Positions 17,861 through 26,368 of a DNA stretch of 64,000 nt are shown in pieces (position 1 is the first letter of the stretch; each line of letters opens with the position of its first letter). This DNA comes from G963675935 sp963675935. Its GTDB lineage: Bacteria > Planctomycetota > Planctomycetia > Pirellulales > Thermoguttaceae. Location: the NCBI GenBank assembly GCA_963675935.2, contig OY780964.2:1550001-1614000 (forward strand). Direction: 5' to 3'. A program made the position numbers and the translations under genes. A model generated the notes under the pieces. That model worked only from the letters and a program-made list of their open reading frames with translations, ran no database searches and was not told the DNA's origin.

Positions 17861-17929
17861 CCGCAATAGAAGCACGGCCCTGCTTCGGTTGACGGACGTA
17901 TTCGGTGGTCCGTGAAAGACGAACAACTT

Positions 17930-18310
17930 TCAGGCGATCGGGGCTAGAAGCTCGCCTTCGATCTTCGCGCAGTCCACCACGCATCCAGCCTTCTGCACAT
18001 CCGCGACAGCCGAACGGATTGCCGACTCAAGATCCTTGGCCTGCCGGTGGAAGCACACGAAAGGGACGCCGTTCGACACGCCGAGAGTGCCGTCGTCGCA
18101 ACCGGCTTCATACAGGGCATCGCCCAATTCCTCGGTCATTTCGATTGGTTTCAAGATTAGTCGGAACTCGAACGTCATGGATGCATTGGGGGGCACGACT
18201 TTTATGCCCGCCTTGCAACGCTCCGCGTATTTTCCCCGCACTCCGCCCTTGAGCTTGGAAAGATCGTACTCAGGCAACAGATTGTCATCGGATTCCGAAT
18301 AATTTTTCAT
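17930..18310 (-). CDS. Antitoxin-like small protein
   Basis: 126 residues in two parts. The N-terminal LPEYDLSKLKGGVRGKYAER is the YDLSK...GVRGKYA motif common in small antitoxin-like proteins. The C-terminal part (FRLILKPIEMTEELGDALYEAGCDDGTLGV, AIRSAVADVQKAGC) matches a conserved small alpha/beta domain seen in HTH-associated proteins. No toxin gene is recognisable on either side, so it is an orphan or acts alone. Function unassigned beyond the resemblance. Confidence 0.65.
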   Translation of the reverse strand: MKNYSESDDNLLPEYDLSKLKGGVRGKYAERCKAGIKVVPPNASMTFEFRLILKPIEMTEELGDALYEAGCDDGTLGVSNGVPFVCFHRQAKDLESAIRSAVADVQKAGCVVDCAKIEGELLAPIA

Positions 18311-18362
18311 AATTTATCACTCTCACGGAGACTCCGTTGAAACTGTATGCAAAGACACGGAT

Positions 18363-19601
18363 TCATCCTCCTTTTGAATCATCAAAGGAGTATGGTTTCC
18401 ATTTCCAGTCGGTCCATTCGTACGTCGACTGTTTCGCGACAGGAACACTGTAAAGTATTGAGTTGGAAGCGACTACGACTCGGTCGCAAGTCGCATCGCC
18501 GCGAAGCATATAGAATATTCCAGTCATGTCGTCGTACAGTCTCGGGCGAGCGTCGTTCGCGTTGCCCGAGGAGACACTCATCCCTTTCAATGGGACAGAG
18601 AAGTCAAACGACGTTGTCGTCTCGGATTTAAGATTCGCCTTCACGAGGCGTAAAACGCGTGATTTATCCTCGCGTACAAGAAGAAGTACATTCGGCCAGT
18701 TGAAATCAATGACGCCGGCGCCGTAGTCCAACAATGGAACGTCAACGGACTCGGCGGAGTAGGGTTGTTTAAGGGCTTTTCTCACGAGAACCATCTTGGC
18801 TTGCCCATTGTCAATGCGGTAAGACCACATATATACGTGTTTTTCACCCACGCCCAGGAGATAGCCTCGCGTCTTGTCCTTCCACGTAATTTCGCCGGAA
18901 TAACGAGAAAACAGCACCACGTCATAAGGACTCGACATTGCCGACCACCCTGCCGCACAGTCTCCACGAACAGCAAGCAGATTAACCTTTGGTGAAGCTG
19001 GCACGGCAATTGGGAGAACGGATATAGCCCCTTTTGGAAGCGCGGAACAATCAACGATGTGAAAAGCCCCCTTTTCATGAACCAGAAATTCGGCGGGCGA
19101 TATCCTTGTGACGTCCGCCTTGTCCAAGGGAAGGCCAATGGGCGTTTTCTTTTTCGTTTGGTCCAACACTGATGTCCCGACCAACACAAAACCGTTTTGT
19201 CCCAAAAAGTGCGGGGCGGGCAGCCTTTGATGCCTGTCGAGGTCAGTTGTCCAACAATCGTTCGTTGCCAAATTGAAAACCAGGAGATTGCGGCTAGGAT
19301 GCACCACGTGAGGCTGCGCATCTGGTTCATAAGCCGGCCAGAGGTCTACTTCAAATGCTAAATGGTCCTGGAATACGTCAACCTCGGCGATTGCCGTCCT
19401 GTACCGCCGCCCATCATCCGGCCAAGCGTAATTCTTCTTGGCGACATCGGAGTTTATGTCATACAGGACGCGCCATGTCACTGGAATCTTGGATATTCCG
19501 GAATCGTCAGCGTTGACAAAACACGGTGCCATCGAGAACAAGACGGCTGTTGTGGATTGTCGCAATAGTCGAATCAGACGCATCATTTGAGGTCGCCTCA
19601 A
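18363..19601 (-). CDS. Exported hypothetical protein
   Basis: 412 residues from ATG 19601; start codons a few residues later (MMRLIRLL) are also possible. A hydrophobic stretch LRQSTTAVLFSMAPCFVNA followed by DD looks like a signal peptide. The body is rich in beta-strand-like segments with recurring aromatic/Asp patterns (e.g. NLLVFNLATNDCWTTDLDRH, GAFHIVDCSALPKG), suggesting a beta-propeller, but no family was recognised. Base composition and codon use look less GC-rich than neighbouring genes, which may point to transfer. It is followed after 52 bp by the antitoxin-like gene on the same strand. Confidence 0.65.
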   Translation of the reverse strand: MRRPQMMRLIRLLRQSTTAVLFSMAPCFVNADDSGISKIPVTWRVLYDINSDVAKKNYAWPDDGRRYRTAIAEVDVFQDHLAFEVDLWPAYEPDAQPHVVHPSRNLLVFNLATNDCWTTDLDRHQRLPAPHFLGQNGFVLVGTSVLDQTKKKTPIGLPLDKADVTRISPAEFLVHEKGAFHIVDCSALPKGAISVLPIAVPASPKVNLLAVRGDCAAGWSAMSSPYDVVLFSRYSGEITWKDKTRGYLLGVGEKHVYMWSYRIDNGQAKMVLVRKALKQPYSAESVDVPLLDYGAGVIDFNWPNVLLLVREDKSRVLRLVKANLKSETTTSFDFSVPLKGMSVSSGNANDARPRLYDDMTGIFYMLRGDATCDRVVVASNSILYSVPVAKQSTYEWTDWKWKPYSFDDSKGG

Positions 19602-19659
19602 ATAGATTGGCGAGAACAGGACAATTGTCCTATTGTGATGCTTATGGCTAGTCTGTCAA

Positions 19660-21306
19660 TCACCGCAGCATCGCCGCCAAGTCGGCGTCCGGCGTCGTGA
19701 TCGGGGCTATGCCGAACCGATCGACCAGCGTCGATAGCACCGGCGGCGTAATGAACGCCGGAAGGCTCGGGCCCAAGCGAATGTTCTTGATGCCCAGGTA
19801 CAACAGCGTCAACAGAATCGCGACGGCCTTCTGCTCGTACCAGCTCAACACGAACGACAGCGGCAGCCGATTCACCTCGCACTTGAACGCCTCAGACAGC
19901 GCCGTGGCGATCTGCACGGCCGAATAGGCGTCGTTGCATTGGCCGATGTCGAGCAGGCGAGGAATGCCATCGATGTCGCCGAAGGGTAGCTTGTTGAAAC
20001 GATACTTGCCGCAGGCCAGCGTGAGAATCACACAGTCGCTGGGCACTTTTTGGGCAAACTCGGTGTAGTAATTGCGGCCCGACTTCGCGCCATCGCAGCC
20101 GCCGACCAGGAAGAAGTGGCGGATTTTTCCGCTCTTCACCGCCTCGACAATTTTGTCGGCCACGCCCAACGCGGCGTGATGCCCAAAGCCGACCGTGATG
20201 GCTTGCTCCGGGGCGTCTTCCGTGAAGCCCGGCTTGGCCAAGGCCGCGTCGATGACCGGCGTGAAGTCGCGGTTCGACCCGATGTGGCGCACGCCAGGCC
20301 AGGCCACGAGCCCCGTCGTGAAAATCCGGTCCGTGTAGCTCTCTTTCGGCCGCTGGATGCAGTTGGTCGTCATCAGGATCGCGCCGGGAAATTCGTCGAA
20401 CTCGACGCGCTGATCCTGCCACGCACCGCCGTAGTTGCCCACCAGATGCTTGTACTTCCTCAACTGCGGGTAGGCATGGCACGGCAGCATTTCGCCGTGC
20501 GTGTAGACGTTGATGCCGCGTCCCTCGGTCTGCCGGAGCAACTCGTCGAGGTCTTTCAGGTCGTGGCCCGACACCAGAATGCAATGCCCTTGGATCGGCG
20601 TGACGCGAACCGCGGTCGGCTCGGGATGGCCGAACGTGCTGGTGTTAGCGGCGTCCAGCAGGCTCATCACCGTTAGGTTCAACTCGCCGACCTTGAGCGC
20701 CCAACCTCGCAAGTCCTCGAAATTCGACCCGGCATGCGCAAGGAAATCGAGTACGGCGTGGAACGAGGCGTAAACATCGGGGTCTTCGTAGCCGAGGATT
20801 CGGGCATGGTCGGCATAAGCAGCCGCGCCTTTCAATCCGTAGAGAATCAACTCTTGCAGGCCGGTTACGTCGGGGCCAAGCCGCGTCTGCCGCTTGGTCA
20901 ACAGAAGTTCTTCGCCCTGGCGAATCAAGCTGGCCAGATCGTCGGCCGGCTGCCACGCGCTGGGGCCATCGAGCGGTTCGGGCGCGCGACCGGCCTTGAG
21001 GCAGGCGTTTTCGTAAAGCATTTTGGCCCGGGCGAGGATTTTGGCCGCCTCGCGCAGATGGCCCGCGAGCCGCTCGGGATCGAAATCGACGTTCGTAACC
21101 GTGGCGAACAGGAATTCGAGAACCGCGCGATCGACGGCCGTATCCGAGGCGTTCAACTCGGCCGCGCGATGGGCGTACATCGAGATGCCTTTGGTCGCGT
21201 AAACCAGGAGGTCTTGCAGGGCGGCCGTGTCGCCGGTTTTGCCGCAGACGCCTTGCGTGGTGCAGCCGGTTCCCTTGGCGGTCTGTTCGCATTGGTAGCA
21301 GTACAT
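19660..21306 (-). CDS. hcp: Hydroxylamine reductase / hybrid cluster protein
   Basis: 548 residues. The start at 21306 gives MYCYQCEQTAKGTGC, placing the proximal [4Fe-4S] Cys set (C-x2-C-x8-C-x5-C, as in Desulfovibrio-type Hcp) at the extreme N-terminus, as expected; the frame is open for a further 70 codons upstream, but these are not Hcp-like. Hybrid-cluster ligand regions are visible (HGEMLPCHAYP, MTTNCIQRP, VGGCDGAKSGRNYY, LACGKYRFNKL). The family reduces NO/hydroxylamine and is linked to nitrosative stress in anoxia. No hcr reductase gene is adjacent, as usual for the anaerobe-type class. Divergent from the gene at 21519, sharing a ~210-bp promoter region. Confidence 0.93.
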   Translation of the reverse strand: MYCYQCEQTAKGTGCTTQGVCGKTGDTAALQDLLVYATKGISMYAHRAAELNASDTAVDRAVLEFLFATVTNVDFDPERLAGHLREAAKILARAKMLYENACLKAGRAPEPLDGPSAWQPADDLASLIRQGEELLLTKRQTRLGPDVTGLQELILYGLKGAAAYADHARILGYEDPDVYASFHAVLDFLAHAGSNFEDLRGWALKVGELNLTVMSLLDAANTSTFGHPEPTAVRVTPIQGHCILVSGHDLKDLDELLRQTEGRGINVYTHGEMLPCHAYPQLRKYKHLVGNYGGAWQDQRVEFDEFPGAILMTTNCIQRPKESYTDRIFTTGLVAWPGVRHIGSNRDFTPVIDAALAKPGFTEDAPEQAITVGFGHHAALGVADKIVEAVKSGKIRHFFLVGGCDGAKSGRNYYTEFAQKVPSDCVILTLACGKYRFNKLPFGDIDGIPRLLDIGQCNDAYSAVQIATALSEAFKCEVNRLPLSFVLSWYEQKAVAILLTLLYLGIKNIRLGPSLPAFITPPVLSTLVDRFGIAPITTPDADLAAMLR

Positions 21307-21518
21307 TTTCGATGGATCCTCGATAGGGCGGTCGAAACCAAGTTGGCCACTGAAATGATACGTTGCCGGGCAATCCCCCCGTCTGCGAAAAATCCGCACG
21401 TTCGCGATTGACAGCCTGGGGCAAGTTTTGATACTATCCCGCCCCCCCGTTGTGTTGGGGGGGAATACTTGAACTCTGGAAGACACCCTTCGCTGCCGGC
21501 AGATAGTCTCTCGCAACC

Positions 21519-22499
21519 ATGAGCCGACGCCTGCTTACGCACTGCGGAATGTCGCTGATTTTCGTCGCGATCGCGTTTCGATCGGCCCTGGCCGAGGGCG
21601 AGCTGGACACGATCCGCTCCGACGTGCATGGCGGCGCGGCGCCGGCGGCCGAATCGCCTTCAACCGACCACAAATCCTCCGGCAACGAAAGCGATGGCCA
21701 CGGCGAATACTACGATGATTTCGAGAGTGGAATGTTTGCCGCGGGCTTGGTGGTCGGCTATTATACCGTGCTGTCGCCTTTTTGGATTCCTCGAACATTG
21801 TTCAACGACCATGGCGAAGAAGTGAAATTTCCCCGATTCCCCTACGACGGCACTCGCGGCTATCTGGTGTCGAACGCATGGATCGACAGCTTTTCGGCCG
21901 ACAAGATTTTGAACGCGACGTTGAAGACGGCCGACTCGCCGGCGAACGATCCCAACGGCAATGCCTCGGCCGCCGATCCGCCGATTGCACTCTCGCTCGA
22001 TCCTTCGACGCGCCGCTGGGGTTGCCAGGTTCGGACCGACTACCTCGACGATTTCAACCGTTTGTCGGGCGTCGGAGGGCAATTCCTTTTGGAGACGACT
22101 TCGCGTTGGGGAGTCGATGTGTCGTTCCAACAATTCCACGAACAATTGTCAAGCGGTGACGACCATCTCACCCTGGGCGATTGCAACGTGGTCTATCGTT
22201 TTGCGCAGCACTCGCATGGACAAATGCGGACGGGCATCGGCGTGAATTGGCTCGACAACGACGGGCGAACCGATCTCGGTTTTAATTTCACCTACGGTGG
22301 CGACTTCTTCCCGCGAAAACCCTGGGTGCTCTCGTCGGAGATCGACTGGGGCACACTCGGCCATGCCGGGTTGTTCCGCTTCCGCACGACCGCTGGCGTC
22401 GTTCTGGACCGGTTCGAGACCTACGTCGGCTACGAGTATCTCGACATCGGCACGACGCAGGGCAATTTCTTGATCGGCGGCCTCCGCGTTTGGTTCTGA
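21519..22499 (+). CDS. Putative outer-membrane beta-barrel protein
   Basis: 326 residues. A signal peptide (MSRRLLTHCGMSLIFVAIAFRSALA) is followed by a His/Asp/Glu-rich linker, then alternating hydrophobic/polar strands with many aromatics (RWGCQVRTDYLDDFNRLSGVG, GVDVSFQQFHEQL, LGFNFTYGGDFFP, FETYVGYEYLDIG), ending in RVWF with a C-terminal Phe as in outer-membrane barrels. No family recognised. Divergent from hcp. Confidence 0.65.
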   Translation: MSRRLLTHCGMSLIFVAIAFRSALAEGELDTIRSDVHGGAAPAAESPSTDHKSSGNESDGHGEYYDDFESGMFAAGLVVGYYTVLSPFWIPRTLFNDHGEEVKFPRFPYDGTRGYLVSNAWIDSFSADKILNATLKTADSPANDPNGNASAADPPIALSLDPSTRRWGCQVRTDYLDDFNRLSGVGGQFLLETTSRWGVDVSFQQFHEQLSSGDDHLTLGDCNVVYRFAQHSHGQMRTGIGVNWLDNDGRTDLGFNFTYGGDFFPRKPWVLSSEIDWGTLGHAGLFRFRTTAGVVLDRFETYVGYEYLDIGTTQGNFLIGGLRVWF

Positions 22500-22512
22500 A
22501 CGATATGATCTC

Positions 22513-22541
22513 CTCGTTCCCACGGTCCCCGTGGGAACGAG
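22513..22541. repeat. Palindromic repeat family C, short solo copy
   Basis: CTCGTTCCCACGG and CCGTGGGAACGAG form a perfect short hairpin just after the outer-membrane gene stop. It is related to the larger elements at 24.5, 43.5 and 62.9 kb. It could help end transcription of the upstream gene. Confidence 0.75.
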
Positions 22542-22650
22542 CTGCAAACGCAGAACTTCCACGCCCGATTGCATGTTTTGCCCCGCTGGGTACAATCAGG
22601 CCCGAAGCTGGATGAATGACGTTGACGTCGTACGTGGAAGGAGTTTGCGA

Positions 22651-23352
22651 ATGAAAGAGCAGGACGGCGGCACTCGAACAACCGGCACGTATCAGCCGAA
22701 GTGGCGTCGGCCCATCGCCGACATTTTTCGGCGAACCGCCCACGGCGCCGTGCGAATATGTGTGCGGCTGCACATCCATCCCGACGCCGTCTCCTATGCC
22801 TCGGTCGTCGTTTCGGCCGGCGCTGCGGCCTGTTTTTGGCAGTCGGGCCGGTGGCCGTGGCTTCTGATTCCCGCTGCACTTCTGTGCTACGCGAGACTCT
22901 GGCTGAACATGCTCGACGGCATGGTGGCCCTGGCCTCGGGCAAGGCCAGCCTCCGGGGCGAGTTGTTGAACGATTTGCCCGATCGGTTGTCCGACGTGTT
23001 GATTTTCGCCGGCGCCGCCCACAGCGGATTTTGCCACGAAGCGTTGGGCTATTGGGCCGCCATCTTCGCCCTGCTGACCGCCTACGTCGGAACGTTCGGC
23101 CAGGCCGTCGGCGTCGGCCGGCAGTTCGGCGGCATTATGGCGAAGCCCGCGCGAATGGTCGCACTCCACATTGGCGCTTGGATCACGCTCGGGCTGATCT
23201 GGTGCGGCAACGGCCATATTCCACCCGACGCCCGCATTCAGTTCGGTCCATTCACCGTACTTGATTGGACGTTTTTGGTCGTGGTCGTCGGCTGCGTCGA
23301 AAGCATCGCCCGGCGGCTGAGGCGTATTCTGCAAGGACTGGCCGCTCGATAA
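22651..23352 (+). CDS. CDP-alcohol phosphatidyltransferase, YnbA-like
   Basis: 233-residue membrane enzyme. ATG 22651 is chosen because GGAAGGAG lies ~8 nt upstream; the frame opens earlier without such a site. The catalytic motif region reads LDGMVALASGKASLRGELLNDLPDRLSDV: the DG pair, G and last Asp of the DGxxAR-x8-G-x3-D-x3-D signature are kept, but the Arg is Leu and the third Asp is Asn. The same GEL.N-PDR variant is what I recall from the YnbA-type subfamily. Several hydrophobic helices surround it. The family exchanges the CMP of a CDP-lipid for an alcohol; the acceptor is unknown. First gene of a four-gene set matching E. coli ynbABCD. Confidence 0.82.
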   Translation: MKEQDGGTRTTGTYQPKWRRPIADIFRRTAHGAVRICVRLHIHPDAVSYASVVVSAGAAACFWQSGRWPWLLIPAALLCYARLWLNMLDGMVALASGKASLRGELLNDLPDRLSDVLIFAGAAHSGFCHEALGYWAAIFALLTAYVGTFGQAVGVGRQFGGIMAKPARMVALHIGAWITLGLIWCGNGHIPPDARIQFGPFTVLDWTFLVVVVGCVESIARRLRRILQGLAAR

Positions 23353-23358
23353 AAGGAT

Positions 23359-23431
23359 TGTAGGAGGCGACTCCCGTCGCCGATTTTTCGAGGACATCAC
23401 ACGTAATCGGCGACAGGAGTCGCCTCCTACA
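23359..23431. repeat. Palindromic repeat family D (copy 1)
   Basis: TGTAGGAGGCGACTCCCGTC and its near-perfect reverse complement (ending GTCGCCTCCTACA) form a ~73-bp hairpin between the YnbA-like and YnbB-like genes. A second full copy is at 29.85 kb and a collapsed one at 29.19 kb. Confidence 0.88.
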
Positions 23432-23445
23432 AGGAACTCAAAATC

Positions 23446-24393
23446 ATGTCGTTCGAGGCTGCCCTGCAAAGCGACGTGTTTCGGACCTACGTGGCGATTG
23501 TCGCCGCGATGTTCGTCGCGACCGGCCTCGCCCTGCTCGTCCTGCGCGTGGGCCTGCACCGCGACGTTAGCCACGCCTTGAAATCGTTCTCGTCCTGGTT
23601 GGTGATGGGCCCATTGGTTCTGGCCGTCGTGTTTGCGGGTCGAGCGACCACGATCTCGCTGCTTGCGGTTCTGGCGGTGTTCGCGTTTCGGGAATTCGCC
23701 CGGGCCACGGGGCTCCATCGCGAACGGATGATGGCCGGCGTCGTTTATCTGGGCATTGTCGCCACGGGCGCGGTGTCGCTCATGGCCGATCCCGTCCAAA
23801 ACGTGCCCGGTTGGTACGGCCTGTTCGCCATCCTGCCGGTCTACATCATCGCCGCGATTCTTCTGGTTCCCATCGTGCGCAACCGCGTCGAGGGCCAGCT
23901 TCAGGCCATCGGACTGGCGATCTTGGGTTATCTCTACATCGGCTGGATGTTCGGCCACTTGGCCTTTCTGGCCAACTCGAAACACGCCTACGGCTACCTG
24001 CTCTATCTGGTGTTCGCCGTCGAGTTGAACGACGTGGCAGCCTACACTTTTGGAAAACTCTTCGGACGGCATCCGCTCCGCGACAACATCAGCCCGAAGA
24101 AAACGTGGGAAGGCTCCCTCGGGGCGTTGGCCGTTTCAATGGCGCTGCCCTGGCTCTTATGGTTCTCGTTCCCGCATTTTGGGCCGACGCAGTTGATTCT
24201 CACCGGGCTGATTATCGGCATCACCGGCCAGTTAGGCGATCTTTCGATGAGCGTCATCAAACGCGATTTGGGCATCAAGGACATGGGGGTATTGATCCCG
24301 GGCCACGGGGGTATTTTGGACCGGATCGACAGCCTGATCTACGTAACGCCCCTGTTTTTCCACATGGTCCGCTGGTTTTACGGCCTGTATTGA
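23446..24393 (+). CDS. Phosphatidate cytidylyltransferase, YnbB-like (CdsA family)
   Basis: 315-residue integral membrane protein with about eight hydrophobic helices. It carries the complete CTP-transferase signature: SVIKRDLGIKDMG followed by LIPGHGGILDR, plus LNDVAAYTFGKLFGRH and SPKKTWEGSLG typical of CdsA. It activates phosphatidic acid to CDP-diacylglycerol in the inner membrane. ATG 23446 follows AAGGAACTC. Its place between a CDP-alcohol transferase and a hydrolase/methyltransferase fusion makes it a pathway-specific YnbB-like paralogue rather than obviously the housekeeping CdsA. Confidence 0.9.
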   Translation: MSFEAALQSDVFRTYVAIVAAMFVATGLALLVLRVGLHRDVSHALKSFSSWLVMGPLVLAVVFAGRATTISLLAVLAVFAFREFARATGLHRERMMAGVVYLGIVATGAVSLMADPVQNVPGWYGLFAILPVYIIAAILLVPIVRNRVEGQLQAIGLAILGYLYIGWMFGHLAFLANSKHAYGYLLYLVFAVELNDVAAYTFGKLFGRHPLRDNISPKKTWEGSLGALAVSMALPWLLWFSFPHFGPTQLILTGLIIGITGQLGDLSMSVIKRDLGIKDMGVLIPGHGGILDRIDSLIYVTPLFFHMVRWFYGLY

Positions 24394-24444
24394 GCGGCGC
24401 GTTGTAAGGCGGATAGGCTCACGCCTTGATTCTCGAAGACAACT

Positions 24445-24586
24445 CTCGTTCCCATGCTCCGCGTGGGAACGCACTGCCGAGACGCTCCGCGTCTCCGAAG
24501 TGGGACAGAATTCGAGCACACGGCACGGCTCTTCGACGCGGAGCGTCGGGACGGGTGTGTTCCCACGCGGAGCGTGGGAACAAGAG
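24445..24586. repeat. Palindromic repeat family C (copy 2)
   Basis: Outer arms CTCGTTCCCATGCTCCGCGT and ACGCGGAGCGTGGGAACAAG enclose inner inverted repeats around GACGCTCCGCGTC / GACGCGGAGCGTC. It fills most of the spacer between the YnbB-like and YnbC-like genes. Confidence 0.86.
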
Positions 24587-24625
24587 TTAAAAATAATTTT
24601 TCGCAGCCTTGGGAGGTTTTCGACC

Positions 24626-26368
24626 ATGCTTTCGGAACACACCATGACGCTTCGCGACGGGACCGAGTTGTTCTATCGCGCGTGGCTGCCCGACGCGCCG
24701 ACCGCGAAGTCGCTCGTTATATTCCACCGGGGTCACGAACATTCCGGCCGCGTTCAAGACGTCGTCGATGCGTTGAATCTTCCCGACGTGGCGGTGTTCG
24801 CCTGGGATGCCCGCGGACACGGCCGCACGCAGGGCGAGCGAGGCTATGCCCCCGATTTCGGCGCGATGGTCAAGGACGTCGATGAGTTCGTTCATCATGT
24901 AAGCGAAACCTACGAGAAGCCACTTGAAGACATGGCGATTCTCGCGCCGAGCGTGGGCGCGGTGACCGTGGCTGCTTGGGTTCACGACTATGCCCCGCCG
25001 ATTCGCGCGATGGTGTTGGCCGCGCCGGCCTTCGCCATCAAGCTATACGTTCCGCTGGCGATTCCCAGCCTGCGGTTGCTCGTGAAATTGCGGGGCAACC
25101 GCAAAACGTTCATTAAGAGCTACGTGAAGTCGCGGATGTTGACCCACGACGCCGAGCAAGCACGAAACTACGACGCCGACGGGTTGATCGCCGGATCGAT
25201 CGCGGCCAACATCCTGCTCGACGTTCGCGACACGTCGGATCGGCTGATCGACGACGCCGGGGCGATTCGCACTCCGACGCTCGTGCTTTCGGCCGGGGCC
25301 GATTGGGTCGTCGAGCTCGCTCCGCAACGACGGTTTTTCGATCGGCTCGGCTCGCCGGTCAAGCGGATGCGGGTGTTTCCCAAGATGTATCACGACCTGC
25401 TCCACGAGACCGACCGGCGCCAGGTGATCGACGAGGCCCGGCAGTTCATCGTCGAGGCGTTCGAGCATGAAACCGTCCGGCCGACGTTGGTCGACGCCGA
25501 CCGCCACGGCTATACGCGCAACGAATATGACCGGCTGACCGAGCCGCTGTCGTGGCGTTCGCCCAAGGCGGTGGCGTACGGTTTGCAGCGATTGGGAATG
25601 CACACCCTGGGCCGTTTGAGCCGCGGTGTGCGGTTGGGGCTCCGCACCGGATTCGACTCGGGCCAAACGCTCGACTACGTCTACGAAAACCATCCGCAAG
25701 GCGCGCTGGGGGCCGGAAAATGGATCGACCACGGCTACTTGAACAGCATCGGCTGGCGCGGAATCCGCGTGCGACGCGAAAATCTCGAAAAACTCCTCCG
25801 CGACGCCGTCGAACAAGTCCGCGCGGAAGGCCGCGGCGTGCAACTGCTCGACATCGCCGCCGGACCGGGCCGCTACATCCTCGAAACGCTCCGCTCGATG
25901 GCCGGCGATGATCTCTCCGCCTTGCTTCGCGACAACGTCGAGGCCAACCTTTCGGCCGGCCGGCGCTTGGCCGACGACATGGGCCTCCGCAACGTGACGT
26001 TCCAACTCGGCGACGCCTTTGACGAAAACTCGCTGGCCGCCGTCTCGCCATCGCCCGACGTGGCCGTGGTTTCCGGCCTCTACGAACTGTTTCCCGACAA
26101 CGAGCCGGTGCGGCGTTCGCTTCGCGGTCTATCGCGGGCGGTTCGCCCCGGCGGATTTCTCGTTTACACCGGCCAGCCTTGGCACCCGCAGGTCGAAATG
26201 ATTGCCCGAACGCTGCCGAACCGCGAGGGTCGCCCTTGGATCATGCGGCGTCGAACCCAGGCCGAAATGGACGACCTTGTGCGTGAGGCAGGCTTTCAAA
26301 AAATCAAACAGGAGATCGATCCGTGGGGAATCTTCACGGTGTCGTTGGCGCGCCGCGCGGCCGACTGA
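24626..26368 (+). CDS. Alpha/beta hydrolase fused to SAM-dependent methyltransferase, YnbC-like
   Basis: 580 residues; GGGAGG 9 nt upstream supports ATG 24626 over in-frame starts inside the repeat. Residues 1-~290 are a serine hydrolase/monoglyceride lipase type: HRGHEHSGR oxyanion region, AWDARGHGRTQGERG, nucleophile elbow APSVG (S109; the first Gly of GxSxG is Ala), and later VLSAGADWVV and MYHDLLHE for the Asp and His. Residues ~400-575 are a class I methyltransferase with LLDIAAGPGRY as motif I and LSRAVRPGGFLVYTGQ. The length and domain order match E. coli YnbC (about 585 residues). Probable role: deacylation or methylation of a lipid made by the two upstream enzymes; the substrate is unknown. 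Confidence 0.85.
   Translation: MLSEHTMTLRDGTELFYRAWLPDAPTAKSLVIFHRGHEHSGRVQDVVDALNLPDVAVFAWDARGHGRTQGERGYAPDFGAMVKDVDEFVHHVSETYEKPLEDMAILAPSVGAVTVAAWVHDYAPPIRAMVLAAPAFAIKLYVPLAIPSLRLLVKLRGNRKTFIKSYVKSRMLTHDAEQARNYDADGLIAGSIAANILLDVRDTSDRLIDDAGAIRTPTLVLSAGADWVVELAPQRRFFDRLGSPVKRMRVFPKMYHDLLHETDRRQVIDEARQFIVEAFEHETVRPTLVDADRHGYTRNEYDRLTEPLSWRSPKAVAYGLQRLGMHTLGRLSRGVRLGLRTGFDSGQTLDYVYENHPQGALGAGKWIDHGYLNSIGWRGIRVRRENLEKLLRDAVEQVRAEGRGVQLLDIAAGPGRYILETLRSMAGDDLSALLRDNVEANLSAGRRLADDMGLRNVTFQLGDAFDENSLAAVSPSPDVAVVSGLYELFPDNEPVRRSLRGLSRAVRPGGFLVYTGQPWHPQVEMIARTLPNREGRPWIMRRRTQAEMDDLVREAGFQKIKQEIDPWGIFTVSLARRAAD

Noticed and set aside
17930..18310. Toxin-antitoxin pair with the exported protein at 18.4-19.6 kb
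   Set aside because: The neighbour has a signal peptide and is 412 residues long, unlike any toxin of this kind.
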